Shown here piece after piece: positions 14,388 to 23,352 of a stretch of 35,843 nucleotides of DNA; within the stretch, counting starts at the first letter, position 1, and each line of letters opens with the position of its first letter. Location of the stretch: NCBI GenBank assembly GCA_030065855.1, contig JASJCT010000046.1, positions 1-35,843 on the forward strand, in the 5' to 3' direction. Position numbers and translations under genes: made by a program. Below the pieces are notes generated by a model. The model did no database searches. It was given only the letters and a program-made list of their open reading frames with translations, and was not told the origin of the DNA. This DNA is from Myxococcota bacterium (GTDB taxonomy: Bacteria; Myxococcota_A; Polyangia; JAAYKL01).

Positions 14388-15362
14388 GTGTCTAGAAGCA
14401 ATGAATACAAAGTAACAGGTGGTGCGTTTGCTGATCCGAATGAAGCGATCAACGCGCTCGATTCTCTGTTGGAAGATGTCAAAAGGACCGACGCCAAGAG
14501 CAGCTTCAATATCGAGCAGGAGCGCCAATACAGGGCCAACATCACCGAACTGCAGGGGTGTTTTGACAAAATATTCAGTGAAGCAAAGCAGGACTGGAAA
14601 GATATTGGACTGGATGGTGCCTTTTCGCTCGTCAGCGACGACGTATCACCCGACAAATTCAAGCGACAGGCTTTGTTCCAGCATCCCATTTACGAGCACG
14701 TCTGGTTAACCGATCCCAGCGGGAAAAACATGAGCGAGGAACTCCATCCCTTTCTCAGATTCTCGATGGAGTACGATAAGTCCAAAAGCACTGTGGCCGT
14801 ATCGTTTACTAAAGTCGAAACCAAGCTCAATCTGCCCGAACTGCGCACGTCCATTAAATCTGTGCGCGATGACTTGGAGCTCGTAAAACAGGAAGTAGAG
14901 CGGGTCGGAACGGTCGTCAACACAGCCCTGGACGTCGTGACGCGCATCACGTCCGGGGTGCGGGAACTGTGCAATGCGAACCAGCTCAAGCTGAATTTAA
15001 ATGAGGATGGTGGGTCAGCAGAGAGTTTTGTAGAGGAAACCCCTGCATCAGATGACGAAGATCCCGATAGTTCGTTAGCGGCTGAAAAAAAAACGACTGA
15101 GGACGTAGCAGCGTCGGCTGAAGAAGAGGCCACCGAAGGAACGACTTCCGAGGAGATTACTTCTAGCGAGATCGTTTCCGAAGAGGAGATCGCAAGTCCA
15201 GCAGAGGACGACGCTGAGGCTTCCGAAGAAACCATCGCTGCAGATACCGACGAACAGAATAGCGATTCAGCATCGACCCCGCCGCCGCTCAAGTACTTGG
15301 GATTTAGAGGTGGGAAGAAAAAAACCGCCCCCCCTCTACCGTTCGGCAAGAAGCGGCGATAG
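14388..15362 (+). CDS. unknown protein with acidic low-complexity tail and basic C-terminus
   Basis: The GTG at 14388 is chosen because GAAGGAG lies 6 nt before it; the product has 324 residues. No family is recognised. Residues 1-200 look folded, with helical segments and a possible coiled coil (LRTSIKSVRDDLELVKQEVERVGTV split over about 157-185). Residues about 215-300 are strongly acidic and rich in Glu, Ser, Thr and Ala, clearly disordered, and the last 20 residues turn basic (RGGKKKT ... GKKRR). No signal peptide or membrane segment is present. It sits after the Ser/Thr kinase gene and is convergent with hrcA (8 bp between stops). The Ser/Thr-rich tail could be a phosphorylation target of the neighbouring kinase, which is speculation. 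Confidence 0.75.
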   Translation: MSRSNEYKVTGGAFADPNEAINALDSLLEDVKRTDAKSSFNIEQERQYRANITELQGCFDKIFSEAKQDWKDIGLDGAFSLVSDDVSPDKFKRQALFQHPIYEHVWLTDPSGKNMSEELHPFLRFSMEYDKSKSTVAVSFTKVETKLNLPELRTSIKSVRDDLELVKQEVERVGTVVNTALDVVTRITSGVRELCNANQLKLNLNEDGGSAESFVEETPASDDEDPDSSLAAEKKTTEDVAASAEEEATEGTTSEEITSSEIVSEEEIASPAEDDAEASEETIAADTDEQNSDSASTPPPLKYLGFRGGKKKTAPPLPFGKKRR

Positions 15363-15370
15363 CTAGGGGC

Positions 15371-16429
15371 CTATTCCTCCTCGCCGAGTAGTCTTGTCGA
15401 CAGGGATTGGGCTGCCAATGCAACCAGGGGAATGAGGGCAGAGTAGTCCATGCGCATGGATCCGATGATGCCGACCTGTCCCTTGTTTGCGTCGCTGCCA
15501 AAGGGCGATGTGATAATGGCGCATCCTTCAAGCCTATCCCCAGCTTCACCGCCGATAATTACCACGGGCTTCTTTTTTGTTTCTACTGCGCGGTCAAGTA
15601 GATCGAGCAACCGGGTCTTTTCCTCTAACTCCCGCATGAGGGCTTCTACGCGGTCTTTTAAGTCTGACTTCCCCAGGAGGTGACGCCTGCCGCCCACGAC
15701 GAGATCACTAGCGCGATTCACACTCGACTGGATTGCCTGGGTGCCGAGCACAGTGGCCTGCTCGCGCAGTGCATCGCACTTTTTTCGCGCATCCTCGAGC
15801 TCCTGGCGCAGGATTTTGCGAACTTCGTTCAGGGTGCGACCCTGGATGAGTTCGCTGAGATAGTTGTGAATGCGCTCCAAATCCCGTTCGTCCAGTGTTT
15901 TCGGAGCATCCACATAGGCGTTGTGGACAAGGCCTTCCCGGGTGACAATCACTGCCAAGAGGGTTCCAGACCCACAGGGAATGAATCTGAGTTGGCGCAA
16001 GCTCACCTCTGAAAACGCCGGCGTTACGACAAGAGCGGCTTGATAGGACAGATCCGAAATTAAACGAACCACTTCCTCCCAGGATTGGGGTCCGCCGGGC
16101 ATTAGACAGCTCAACCCACTTACGAGCTTTTTTTGCGTCTCGGTCGCCATGTGCCCGGCTTCTGATCTCAAGGCATCGGCGAACATGCGAAACGCCTGGT
16201 CCGTTGGTACTCGCCCGGCCGAGACATGGGGCTGGGTTAAAAAACCCTGCTCTGTGAGGTTTTGGAGCTCGCGTCGGATCGTGGCCGGCGATAGGGCGAG
16301 TCCCTGCTTTTTATTGAGGGCTTGAGACCCCACCGGTCTGCCCGTTGCAATGTACTGCGCAATCACTGCAAACAGCACTACTTGGCGCCTTGGAGAAAGC
16401 GGTTTTGTCGATTTATCGATGCGCGACAT
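15371..16429 (-). CDS. hrcA: heat-inducible transcription repressor HrcA
   Basis: The 352-residue length is normal for HrcA. The N-terminal winged helix reads SPRRQVVLFAVIAQYIATGRPVGSQAL, then LSPATIRRELQNLTEQGFLTQPHVSAGRVPTDQAFRMF, the diagnostic HrcA block. The middle and C-terminal dimerisation parts include VVIIGGEAGD and a final GSMRMDYSALIPLVALAAQSLS. HrcA represses chaperone operons by binding CIRCE. Here it is not followed by grpE, dnaK or dnaJ, and no CIRCE element (TTAGCACTC-N9-GAGTGCTAA) was seen in its upstream region, so it seems to act on genes elsewhere. It is divergent from the lone response regulator gene. Confidence 0.93.
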   Translation of the reverse strand: MSRIDKSTKPLSPRRQVVLFAVIAQYIATGRPVGSQALNKKQGLALSPATIRRELQNLTEQGFLTQPHVSAGRVPTDQAFRMFADALRSEAGHMATETQKKLVSGLSCLMPGGPQSWEEVVRLISDLSYQAALVVTPAFSEVSLRQLRFIPCGSGTLLAVIVTREGLVHNAYVDAPKTLDERDLERIHNYLSELIQGRTLNEVRKILRQELEDARKKCDALREQATVLGTQAIQSSVNRASDLVVGGRRHLLGKSDLKDRVEALMRELEEKTRLLDLLDRAVETKKKPVVIIGGEAGDRLEGCAIITSPFGSDANKGQVGIIGSMRMDYSALIPLVALAAQSLSTRLLGEEE

Positions 16430-16468
16430 TTCATTATCCGTTTTCAGTGCTTGACATGTACCTCCAAA

Positions 16469-16915
16469 ATGTCCTTATCAATATATATGCCCCAATCTGA
16501 TGCAGACATCGAGACCAGACCTCTCGAGGGGAAAACAATTCTCCTGGCCGAAGACGAGGAGCGCCTGCGAACCATCATGGCCATGATGATAGAGGAACTC
16601 GGCGCTCATGTCATCTCGGTGGCCGATGGCCAAGGTGCCCTCGATGCCTACAAGGCAGGGGATGTGGCCATCGATTTGGTGATCCTCGATATGCGCATGT
16701 CGGGCTTGAGCGGGGCCGGGACATTTCGGCAGCTCTTGTCATATGACCCAGGGGTTAAGGTGGTGTTGTCCTCGGGGGTGCTGCCGGACGACGACCTCGT
16801 CGATATGCTTCTCGAAAACAGGGGCGGTTTTATTGAAAAGCCGTTTAACTTGGATCGACTGTGCGAGGTGCTGCGGTTGGTACTCTCTGGGGAGCCGGTC
16901 ATCCAGAGGTTGTAG
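16469..16915 (+). CDS. stand-alone receiver-domain response regulator
   Basis: The ATG at 16469 gives 148 residues; an upstream open frame overlaps hrcA and is unlikely to be coding. The receiver domain covers about residues 23-140: ILLAEDEE, the phospho-acceptor in LVILDMRMSG, VVLSSG and the Lys in FIEKPF. There is no output domain, so it probably acts by protein contact, as in phosphorelays. No ribosome binding site was found, so the start is uncertain; the ATG at 16487 is an alternative. It ends 1 bp before the stop of the convergent HD-hydrolase gene. Confidence 0.85.
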   Translation: MSLSIYMPQSDADIETRPLEGKTILLAEDEERLRTIMAMMIEELGAHVISVADGQGALDAYKAGDVAIDLVILDMRMSGLSGAGTFRQLLSYDPGVKVVLSSGVLPDDDLVDMLLENRGGFIEKPFNLDRLCEVLRLVLSGEPVIQRL

Positions 16916-16916
16916 A

Positions 16917-18953
16917 TCACTCGGGAGGGGCGTCGCCTTTCTTTTCAGATTTTTTTTCCTCTGGCTCCAGGGGAATCGTGGTTCTGCGCGGCGGACTGTC
17001 TAGCGGCGCTGACTGGGATTCAGCTGGTGCGTCATCCCCAATTAGCAGTGTATCTTCAACTTCTGTTCCAGGGGGACCCTTGTCTGCATTATCACTCGGA
17101 ACAGGGTCGGTGTCACTCGGAACAGGGTCGGTGTCACTCGGAACAGGGGTGGTGTCACTCGGAACAGGGGTGGTGTCACTCGGAACAGGGGCGGTGTCGT
17201 TCGGAACAGGGGTGGTGTCACTCGGAACAGGTGCGGTATCACTCGGAACAGGGGTGGTGTCACTCGGAACAGGGTCGGTGTCACCCGGAACTGGGGTGGT
17301 CCGGGATATTCTGCCAGTATCGCTGGTCTGCCAGGGATACTTGATGCGGGCGTGGTACATGTTGACAAGGGTGTCCACCAAGGTGTTGGCGATGACCCTG
17401 AGATCTGCCACGGTTAGCCCGGTCTCGTCGAGTTGCCCCTGGGAGAGTTTTGTGAAAAGAATCTGTTGGGTTAGGGTTTGAAACGCTGCTTTGTCAGGGG
17501 CATCCACAGTTCTGGCGGCTGCTTCAACAGCGTCAACGATCATGAGAATACCGGTCTCGCGGGTCGTGGGCTTGTGCCCGGGGTAGCGAAAGTCTTCCTC
17601 TGCCAGGTCTTCGGCATTGCCCTGTGCCATATTTTTATGCCAGAAAAATTCAAGCAAACTCGATCCGTGGTGGCTGTAGCAGAATTCCACGACGTCCTCG
17701 GGAAGGCCTTCTTTGCGGAGCAGTCGGGCGCCTTCCACCACATGGCGGTGGATTTTTCCAGTTGATTCGTACGGGCTGAGGTCATCGTGCGGGTTTGGCC
17801 CGCCAGCCTGATTCTCGATGAAGTAGTCCGCACCCCCCATCTTTCCAACATCGTGATAGTAAGCGCCGATGCGCGCCAGTAATGCATTGCCGCCGATGGC
17901 ATTGGTCGCGGCTTCAGCCAGATTGGCCATGGCCCGAGAGTGCTCCCACGTGCCAGGGGCCCGCTCCCTCAGCAAGCCCAGCAGACGCTGGTTCAGGTCT
18001 TGGAGATCGAGCAGGGTGTTTCTCGAAACTTCTCCCACCAGGTTGCCGACAACTGGTGTGAGAAAAAAGGAGAGAACACCCGATGTTATGCCACTTAGGA
18101 TTGCCGAAATCCAAATCGAATATCTCGGATCGATGTGCTCGGTTAAGTCGTCGTAAATACCCAGGGTTCCTGAAAAAATGAGGGTTGTGACAACCGTTGT
18201 TACCAATGCGACCCAAGAGGCCAGGGCACCGCGCTTCAACTGGACCCAGGCCCGATGCTGATGTCCACGTGCAGCCGCGACCGCGAGACCGGAAAATAAG
18301 TAAATGATAAAAAGTTCGATATCGAAGTTAACCAGGGATGCTGTTGTAAGTGCAGAGGTCACTGCAACCACAAAGGCAATGCGCTTGGAGAAAAAATACG
18401 TAACGAGCAAGGGGAGTGTGGCCACTGGCAGAACGACAGCTGAAAATCCGGTCATCAGAAGCAGGGCCTTGGCACTCACTACCAGCACTGCCATGAGCAA
18501 GAACACCGTGGCATGGGCCCGCAATTGTCGCGAGCGCCCCATGTCTTTGTACCGCATGAACGCGCTGAGGACGAGGCCGATTGAGAGATAGAAGACAAAT
18601 AGCCCACCGAGCTGCAGGGGTGAACGGCTCCTTCGGTTCGATTCAAAGGCCCTGACCAGCTCGGTGCATTCTCCGCCTCGCTTGAGCCGCGTCCCCCGGG
18701 CAACCAGGTGGGGGCAGCTGGAGGAGGTGGTGGACAGGTAGTGGAATTCGCTGCGCAGCATGGTAATGCGGAAATACCGAGCCGGTAACCGAACCGTGAC
18801 AGGTGTATCGCTGCCTGCCCTGGCCTCTAGCGATGAAAACCAGGTCTCGAAGGTGTGACTCGCGACAGCTACAACGGCAAACACACAGGCGAGCACTGTT
18901 CCTGTAAATGCCGTCGCGTTGTTTCTGCCTCGAGGTGATCGCATGTGCCTCAT
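16917..18953 (-). CDS. membrane HD-domain phosphohydrolase (PgpH-like)
   Basis: This 678-residue protein has an N-terminal signal-anchor helix, a short outer segment, and about seven membrane helices (residues about 110-320), followed by an HD domain with HSRAMANLAEAATNAIG, His367-Asp368 in YYHDVGKM, HRHVVEGARLL and CYSHHG. This is the 7TM-HD/PgpH layout, whose known members hydrolyse cyclic di-AMP. The outer 7TMR-HDED domain is much shorter than in Firmicute PgpH. After the HD domain comes a tail of ten heptads, PVPSDT(D/T/A), encoded by a 21-bp minisatellite, then a charged end. Enzyme role is inferred from family; c-di-AMP use in this organism is not shown. Confidence 0.88.
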   Translation of the reverse strand: MRHMRSPRGRNNATAFTGTVLACVFAVVAVASHTFETWFSSLEARAGSDTPVTVRLPARYFRITMLRSEFHYLSTTSSSCPHLVARGTRLKRGGECTELVRAFESNRRSRSPLQLGGLFVFYLSIGLVLSAFMRYKDMGRSRQLRAHATVFLLMAVLVVSAKALLLMTGFSAVVLPVATLPLLVTYFFSKRIAFVVAVTSALTTASLVNFDIELFIIYLFSGLAVAAARGHQHRAWVQLKRGALASWVALVTTVVTTLIFSGTLGIYDDLTEHIDPRYSIWISAILSGITSGVLSFFLTPVVGNLVGEVSRNTLLDLQDLNQRLLGLLRERAPGTWEHSRAMANLAEAATNAIGGNALLARIGAYYHDVGKMGGADYFIENQAGGPNPHDDLSPYESTGKIHRHVVEGARLLRKEGLPEDVVEFCYSHHGSSLLEFFWHKNMAQGNAEDLAEEDFRYPGHKPTTRETGILMIVDAVEAAARTVDAPDKAAFQTLTQQILFTKLSQGQLDETGLTVADLRVIANTLVDTLVNMYHARIKYPWQTSDTGRISRTTPVPGDTDPVPSDTTPVPSDTAPVPSDTTPVPNDTAPVPSDTTPVPSDTTPVPSDTDPVPSDTDPVPSDNADKGPPGTEVEDTLLIGDDAPAESQSAPLDSPPRRTTIPLEPEEKKSEKKGDAPPE
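17092..17301 (-). repeat. 21-bp minisatellite, ten units, in the HD-hydrolase gene
   Basis: Ten head-to-tail 21-bp units encode PVPGDTD, PVPSDTT/A/D, PVPNDTA and PVPSDNA. Units differ at few bases, mainly in the last codon. Because 21 is a multiple of three, gain or loss of units keeps the reading frame. Confidence 0.95.
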
Positions 18954-19070
18954 CGTTCTGGGCGTTTGACATCTGGCCCGATGAAAGACCAGATGCGAAA
19001 CTTTTCCACAGTCCGGTCCAAAAAGGCAAGTTAAAGTCGCGATGGCTGTTGAATTCTGATAAATTCCGGT

Positions 19071-20024
19071 ATGAACATAATTCTCATGAAAGCCATCTCG
19101 ATTAACATATGTTTTTTAGTCCTGTTCTCGGCAGCTGCAACGCATGCTCAAGACGAGGTGACGGAAATCCCACCTCGCCGGGCCGATTCAAATGAAAACA
19201 GCGCATTGAAACAAGAGACTCGCGCCCCTTCAAAGGCGCCGTCCAAGAAAAAACGGTCCATAAAAAAAAGAAAAAGAACTCGCAAATGCCGATCCTGGGC
19301 AAGTGCCCGCTATCGCAGAATGAAGCGCAACTGGCAGCGGGTGCCTAAAATACCCAAGCCGCGATACAGGGAGGGATTTCGAGATCTGGTCGTCAACGCG
19401 GTCAATATTGGTGAGCGCGCCCGCGTATTTCCCTTTCTTCCCGATGGCACGCTCGACCCAGACGCAGTGGACAAAATGACGCCCCTGTTCCAGGACAAAG
19501 ATACTGGTGCGACCCATCCCCTGCACCCGAGGCTCGTCAAGCTCCTGTACAAGCTCGCCGATCATTTCAAGGCGCGACAGATTAACGTGATATCGGGGTA
19601 TCGAGACGTCAACCAAATTGAGAGCGAAAGCTACCATGGAAAGGGGTGTGCAGCAGATATCAACCTGCCGGGTATCCCCTTGGGGGCAGTGGCTCGAAAG
19701 GCCAGGCAGTTCGGCCATGTGGGCGTGGGATTTTATCCAGATTCTGGATTCGTTCACATCGACGTTCGGGACGGTCCATCCTATTTTTGGGTAGACCGAT
19801 CCGGACCTGGGCAGCGATCGTGCTTAAGGCCGATTTTAAGACAGGCGGCCGCCAAATCTGACCGGCGCTATCGCGAAAAGAACGATGCCCCCAAACGGCA
19901 TCTGAACCGAAAGGGTATCCCCCTGGGCGCGATCCAAACACCGCCTGATCAAACGCCTCAGGGTGCTACAAATGGGCGTATCTCGTCTGATGGAACCGTG
20001 GTAGGATACAAACATGCTGAGTGA
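19071..20024 (+). CDS. DUF882/M15-like murein peptidase (YcbK family)
   Basis: The 317-residue protein has a signal peptide (about 1-27, ending AAATHAQ) and a Lys/Arg-rich linker (about 50-90). The metallopeptidase domain has VISGYRDVNQIE, YHGKGCAADINL and GVGFYPDSGFVHIDVR, giving zinc ligands His189, Asp196 and His229. Relatives (YcbK, peptidase M15_2) act on peptidoglycan cross-links or are uncharacterised. The last 60 residues are basic and poorly conserved in appearance. The next gene begins 11 bp before its stop, so both are likely translated together. Confidence 0.85.
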   Translation: MNIILMKAISINICFLVLFSAAATHAQDEVTEIPPRRADSNENSALKQETRAPSKAPSKKKRSIKKRKRTRKCRSWASARYRRMKRNWQRVPKIPKPRYREGFRDLVVNAVNIGERARVFPFLPDGTLDPDAVDKMTPLFQDKDTGATHPLHPRLVKLLYKLADHFKARQINVISGYRDVNQIESESYHGKGCAADINLPGIPLGAVARKARQFGHVGVGFYPDSGFVHIDVRDGPSYFWVDRSGPGQRSCLRPILRQAAAKSDRRYREKNDAPKRHLNRKGIPLGAIQTPPDQTPQGATNGRISSDGTVVGYKHAE

Positions 20025-21042
20025 GCTGAAACGCTTCGGCCTTACCGCCGTTTTCTTGATGACGCTTGTCGCATGCCAGGAGCAACTGGCGCCGATCAGC
20101 GAAATTACAAAGTTTCGTGTCCTGGGCATTCAAGCCAATCCCCCAGAAATTGCACCTGGCGCAGGCACGACACTACGGGTGCTTTACGCCGATCCCAAGG
20201 GCAACGGCCGGGAGGTGACATTTCTATGGCTCACCTGCAAAGGTACCTTGTCCATTGATGCCGATCTGTCGAGTGGGTGTCAGCCCATCTGGGTTCCCCA
20301 GTTCGGCAGTTCGTCCACGGGCGGCGATATCTACGACATCCTAACCACACCACCTGACATCCTCGACGATCTGCCTAAAGAAAAATCCTTTCTCTCAGTT
20401 ACCGCGATTCTGGTGCTGTGTGCCGGCGGCGAGATTGCCCTTCCAGATACGAGCTATCCAGAAGGCCAGGTCGATGCACTCGACGGGCTGTGTGCGCAGA
20501 GCCCCACTGTCCCGGGACCGCCCGAAGGACTGGTTGCCATAAAAGAATTTCGCATCTCGACCTCTGCTGAGCCCAACCAGAACCCGCGTATCGCCAGGTT
20601 GGCCCACGTTGAATCTGACCCGGCACCAAGGGGATTAGGCAGCCAGGTATTAGAGCATATGTCGACCCGGGATGCAGGGACGCCCGAACCAGACAGTCAA
20701 TACGTCTGTACTGACGCGGATGGATGCCGAGAGGGCGCAAAAATCGAAGCTGATCTGACAGAGGATAGTTTTCAATATTATGACAAGACTGTTTTTGATG
20801 AGGTGACCCAAGTTCGCGAAGATCCTTATATTTCGTGGTTCGTCGCTGGCATATCGCCCACCGATAAAACCGGTCGGTTCTCCGATGATCGCACCAGAAC
20901 CCGCACCCCTCCGGGGCCGTTCAAAGTGGATTGGGTGCCCCCTCGCAGAGGAGGATTGTTCCAACTGTGGGCGGTTGCTCACGACGAACGCGGCGGTTTG
21001 AGTTGGCAGTCCTACGTCATCGAAGCCACCGTGCCCGATTAG
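20014..21042 (+). CDS. lipoprotein of unknown function
   Basis: The 342-residue protein has a short signal peptide with lipobox LVAC (Cys21). No family is recognised. The mature part begins FRVLGIQANPPEIAPGAGTTLRVLYADPKG, which looks like a beta-sandwich domain of the kind found in outer-surface proteins, and includes several Cys residues (75, 85, 136, 154) compatible with disulphides. Near the end PPRRGGLFQLWAVAHDERGGLSW also suggests an Ig-like fold, as in lipoproteins of Myxococcota-type bacteria. Overlap with the preceding peptidase gene suggests a shared envelope function. Confidence 0.75.
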   Translation: MLSELKRFGLTAVFLMTLVACQEQLAPISEITKFRVLGIQANPPEIAPGAGTTLRVLYADPKGNGREVTFLWLTCKGTLSIDADLSSGCQPIWVPQFGSSSTGGDIYDILTTPPDILDDLPKEKSFLSVTAILVLCAGGEIALPDTSYPEGQVDALDGLCAQSPTVPGPPEGLVAIKEFRISTSAEPNQNPRIARLAHVESDPAPRGLGSQVLEHMSTRDAGTPEPDSQYVCTDADGCREGAKIEADLTEDSFQYYDKTVFDEVTQVREDPYISWFVAGISPTDKTGRFSDDRTRTRTPPGPFKVDWVPPRRGGLFQLWAVAHDERGGLSWQSYVIEATVPD

Positions 21043-21125
21043 GCACATTGCAGGACCCCTAAAAAGCGATCATACCCAACTGTATAGGACATTGCCGATG
21101 ATTGAATGGAAGGCGAGGCATTGCT

Positions 21126-23219
21126 ATGGATAAAATTTTCTACCCCAAATCGGTTGCCGTTATCGGCTTATCATCCAAGGCGAGCAACATCCCGCGAATC
21201 GCTCTGGAAAATATGCTCCGGTGGGGATATCGGGGCCGCCTGTTCGGGGTTAACCCGCGAAGCAAGGATGTCTTTGTGGACGGCGTGGAGATGTACCAGG
21301 CCATCGAAGACCTGCCAGAAGTACCGGATCTGGCCTACTGTCTAATACCTGCGCAGTTTATCCCTGACATGGTGACGCGCTGCGGCCAGTTTGGGATCAA
21401 GCGAATGGCCATCCCTTCTGGCGGCTTTTCCGAATTCGGCGCTAAGGGCCAAACCCTTGCCGAATTGACCAAAAAGAACGCCCGGGAACAAGGCATTCGC
21501 TTTGTCGGCCCCAATGGCTTGACCGTGGCCAACACGGCCAATGGTCTGTGTCTGCCCTTTGCTCCGGTTATGAAGCCACCCAGGGGTGGGATTTCGATTA
21601 TCGCCCAAAGCGGCGGTATCGGATTGATGTTGCTCAGCTTTTTAAAAGAAGAAAACCTGGGGCTGGCCAAATTTGCCAGCATTGGCAACAAGCTCGACTT
21701 GGATGAAGTGGACTTTTTGGAGTACCTGGGAAAAGATCCCGATACCCAGATTATCTGCATGTACATCGAGAGTATCGCGCGCGGCAGGGCTATGATCGAG
21801 GTTGCACAAAAAATCGATAAGCCCATTGTGGTTTATAAGTCCAACACCACTGGCGCCGGGAAAAAGGCTGCAATGAGCCATACGGCAGCAGTGAGTAACG
21901 ACGATGCAATTATTGATTGCGCATTTGAGCGGGCCGGGGTGATCCGCATACGCGAGTTTTACGACTTTTTTGCGATCGCCAAGGCCTTCCAATTGCCCCC
22001 CATGCGGGGGCGCCGGTTGATGGTCATGAGTCCGGCCGGCGGGCTGTCGGTCATGATGGCCGACATGTGTGAGCAGGCTGGATTTGAATTTGCCGATCCT
22101 GGCCGGGAATTTTACGACAGCCTCAACCAGTTTACCAATGCCGGGGTCATTCGCTTTTCCAATCCCCTCGACATGGGCGATATCTACGACCCCCAGTTGG
22201 TGGCCCACGTTATCTGCGCGGTCATGCATTCCGACCGCGTTGACGGGGCGGTGTATGCCAGCTTTTCTCCCCAGATGCCGTCCGGTGACAACGTGTTCAA
22301 GGCCCTGCTGCGCACGGATCTTTCAAAAGAGGCGTGGGGGGCTATCCTTTCCTCTGGCAAACCACTGGGCGCCTGTCTGGCCAGCCCATCTGCGACCCTG
22401 TCCAGCTTTAAACAAGCTATCAATGTGCCCATTTTCAACGGCCCTGAAGAGATGATTCGCGCCATGGCGGCGCAAATGCGATATCATACGCGCAAGCGGT
22501 TTGACCACCAAAATGGGCACACACCAGACAATATCGATTGGGAAGGCGCTAAAGGCTGGCTAATGGACAAACAGGGCCAACGAGGCGAGGAATTACTCGA
22601 TTTATTTAATCATTTCGGCATTCCTACGGTCAGCTCGACCGTCGCACAAACCGCTGCACAAGCTGCCAAATCAGCGGGCGAGTTGGATTATCCCGTCGTG
22701 GCCAAGGTCATCTCGCCCGATGCATTGCACAAGACCGATGCTGGTGGGGTCATCACCGGATTGACCACCGCCTCTCAGGTAAAGGATGCGTTCGCCACCA
22801 TTTCCCAGAATCTAAAGGCCTATAGAAAAGACGCCCGTTTTGACGGGGTTCGCATTCAGAAAATGGCACCCCAAGGCATCGATCTGTTTATCGGCGGCCA
22901 TTTTGACCCGGCATTCGGCTCCATGATGCTCTTTGGCATGGGCGGTATTCACATGGAGCTGTTTAAGGATATCGCCTGTGCCCTATGCCCTGTAGATGCA
23001 GACGAGATTAAGGAAAAGTTGTCGAAGCTCAAGTGCTATGGGCTGCTCAAAGGGTTTCGGGGCAGCCCGGGCGGCGATATCGGTGCCTTTATCGATATTG
23101 CAGTGAGGATATCCCATCTCTTGAGCGCGTTTCCCAGCATTGTAGAACTGGATGCCAATCCGGTCCGCGTTTTTGAATCAGGCGCCACCGTGCTGGACGC
23201 ACGCGCACGCATCGAATAG
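21126..23219 (+). CDS. NDP-forming acyl-CoA synthetase, fused alpha and beta subunits
   Basis: The start at 21126 follows GGAAGGCGAGG; the product has 697 residues. Residues 1-130 are a CoA-binding Rossmann domain (FYPKSVAVIGLSSKASN). Next is a succinyl-CoA ligase-like region with IAQSGGIGLMLLSFL and the phospho-histidine segment SHTAAVSNDDAI (His252). The last 230 residues form an ATP-grasp domain (YPVVAKVISPDALHKTDAGGV, and GMGGIHMELFKDI). These enzymes interconvert acyl-CoA with acid plus ATP from ADP and phosphate; the acyl substrate cannot be told. It lies just before the lrp-PLP enzyme pair. Confidence 0.9.
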   Translation: MDKIFYPKSVAVIGLSSKASNIPRIALENMLRWGYRGRLFGVNPRSKDVFVDGVEMYQAIEDLPEVPDLAYCLIPAQFIPDMVTRCGQFGIKRMAIPSGGFSEFGAKGQTLAELTKKNAREQGIRFVGPNGLTVANTANGLCLPFAPVMKPPRGGISIIAQSGGIGLMLLSFLKEENLGLAKFASIGNKLDLDEVDFLEYLGKDPDTQIICMYIESIARGRAMIEVAQKIDKPIVVYKSNTTGAGKKAAMSHTAAVSNDDAIIDCAFERAGVIRIREFYDFFAIAKAFQLPPMRGRRLMVMSPAGGLSVMMADMCEQAGFEFADPGREFYDSLNQFTNAGVIRFSNPLDMGDIYDPQLVAHVICAVMHSDRVDGAVYASFSPQMPSGDNVFKALLRTDLSKEAWGAILSSGKPLGACLASPSATLSSFKQAINVPIFNGPEEMIRAMAAQMRYHTRKRFDHQNGHTPDNIDWEGAKGWLMDKQGQRGEELLDLFNHFGIPTVSSTVAQTAAQAAKSAGELDYPVVAKVISPDALHKTDAGGVITGLTTASQVKDAFATISQNLKAYRKDARFDGVRIQKMAPQGIDLFIGGHFDPAFGSMMLFGMGGIHMELFKDIACALCPVDADEIKEKLSKLKCYGLLKGFRGSPGGDIGAFIDIAVRISHLLSAFPSIVELDANPVRVFESGATVLDARARIE

Positions 23220-23352
23220 CCCGCTGCTCTATATTCGGATAAATTTTACTGTATTCTAATATAATTTTATTATCCTATAAAAATATCTAATTTTTGTAGA
23301 AAAAAATCATCGATGTGTTACTATTATTTCATCTCGGTGAAAGGACCCTTCA
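23220..23352 (+). promoter_or_regulatory. AT-rich regulatory region before the Lrp gene
   Basis: This 133-bp region is very AT-rich compared with its surroundings. It contains GGATAA (from about 23238) and TTATCC (about 23271-23276) as an inverted pair. Lrp-family regulators commonly bind such AT-rich sites upstream of their own gene. GAAAGGACC before the ATG is the ribosome site. No clear -35/-10 pair was settled. Confidence 0.35.

Noticed and set aside
16322..16468. Extended N-terminus of the response regulator overlapping hrcA
   Set aside because: It is antisense to hrcA, rich in Cys, His and Arg, and unlike any receiver protein; a start at 16469 gives a normal protein.
17027..17368. Repeat-encoded ORFs in other frames (HSEQGRC-type and FRVTPPL-type peptides)
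   Set aside because: They are shadows of the minisatellite within the HD-hydrolase gene.
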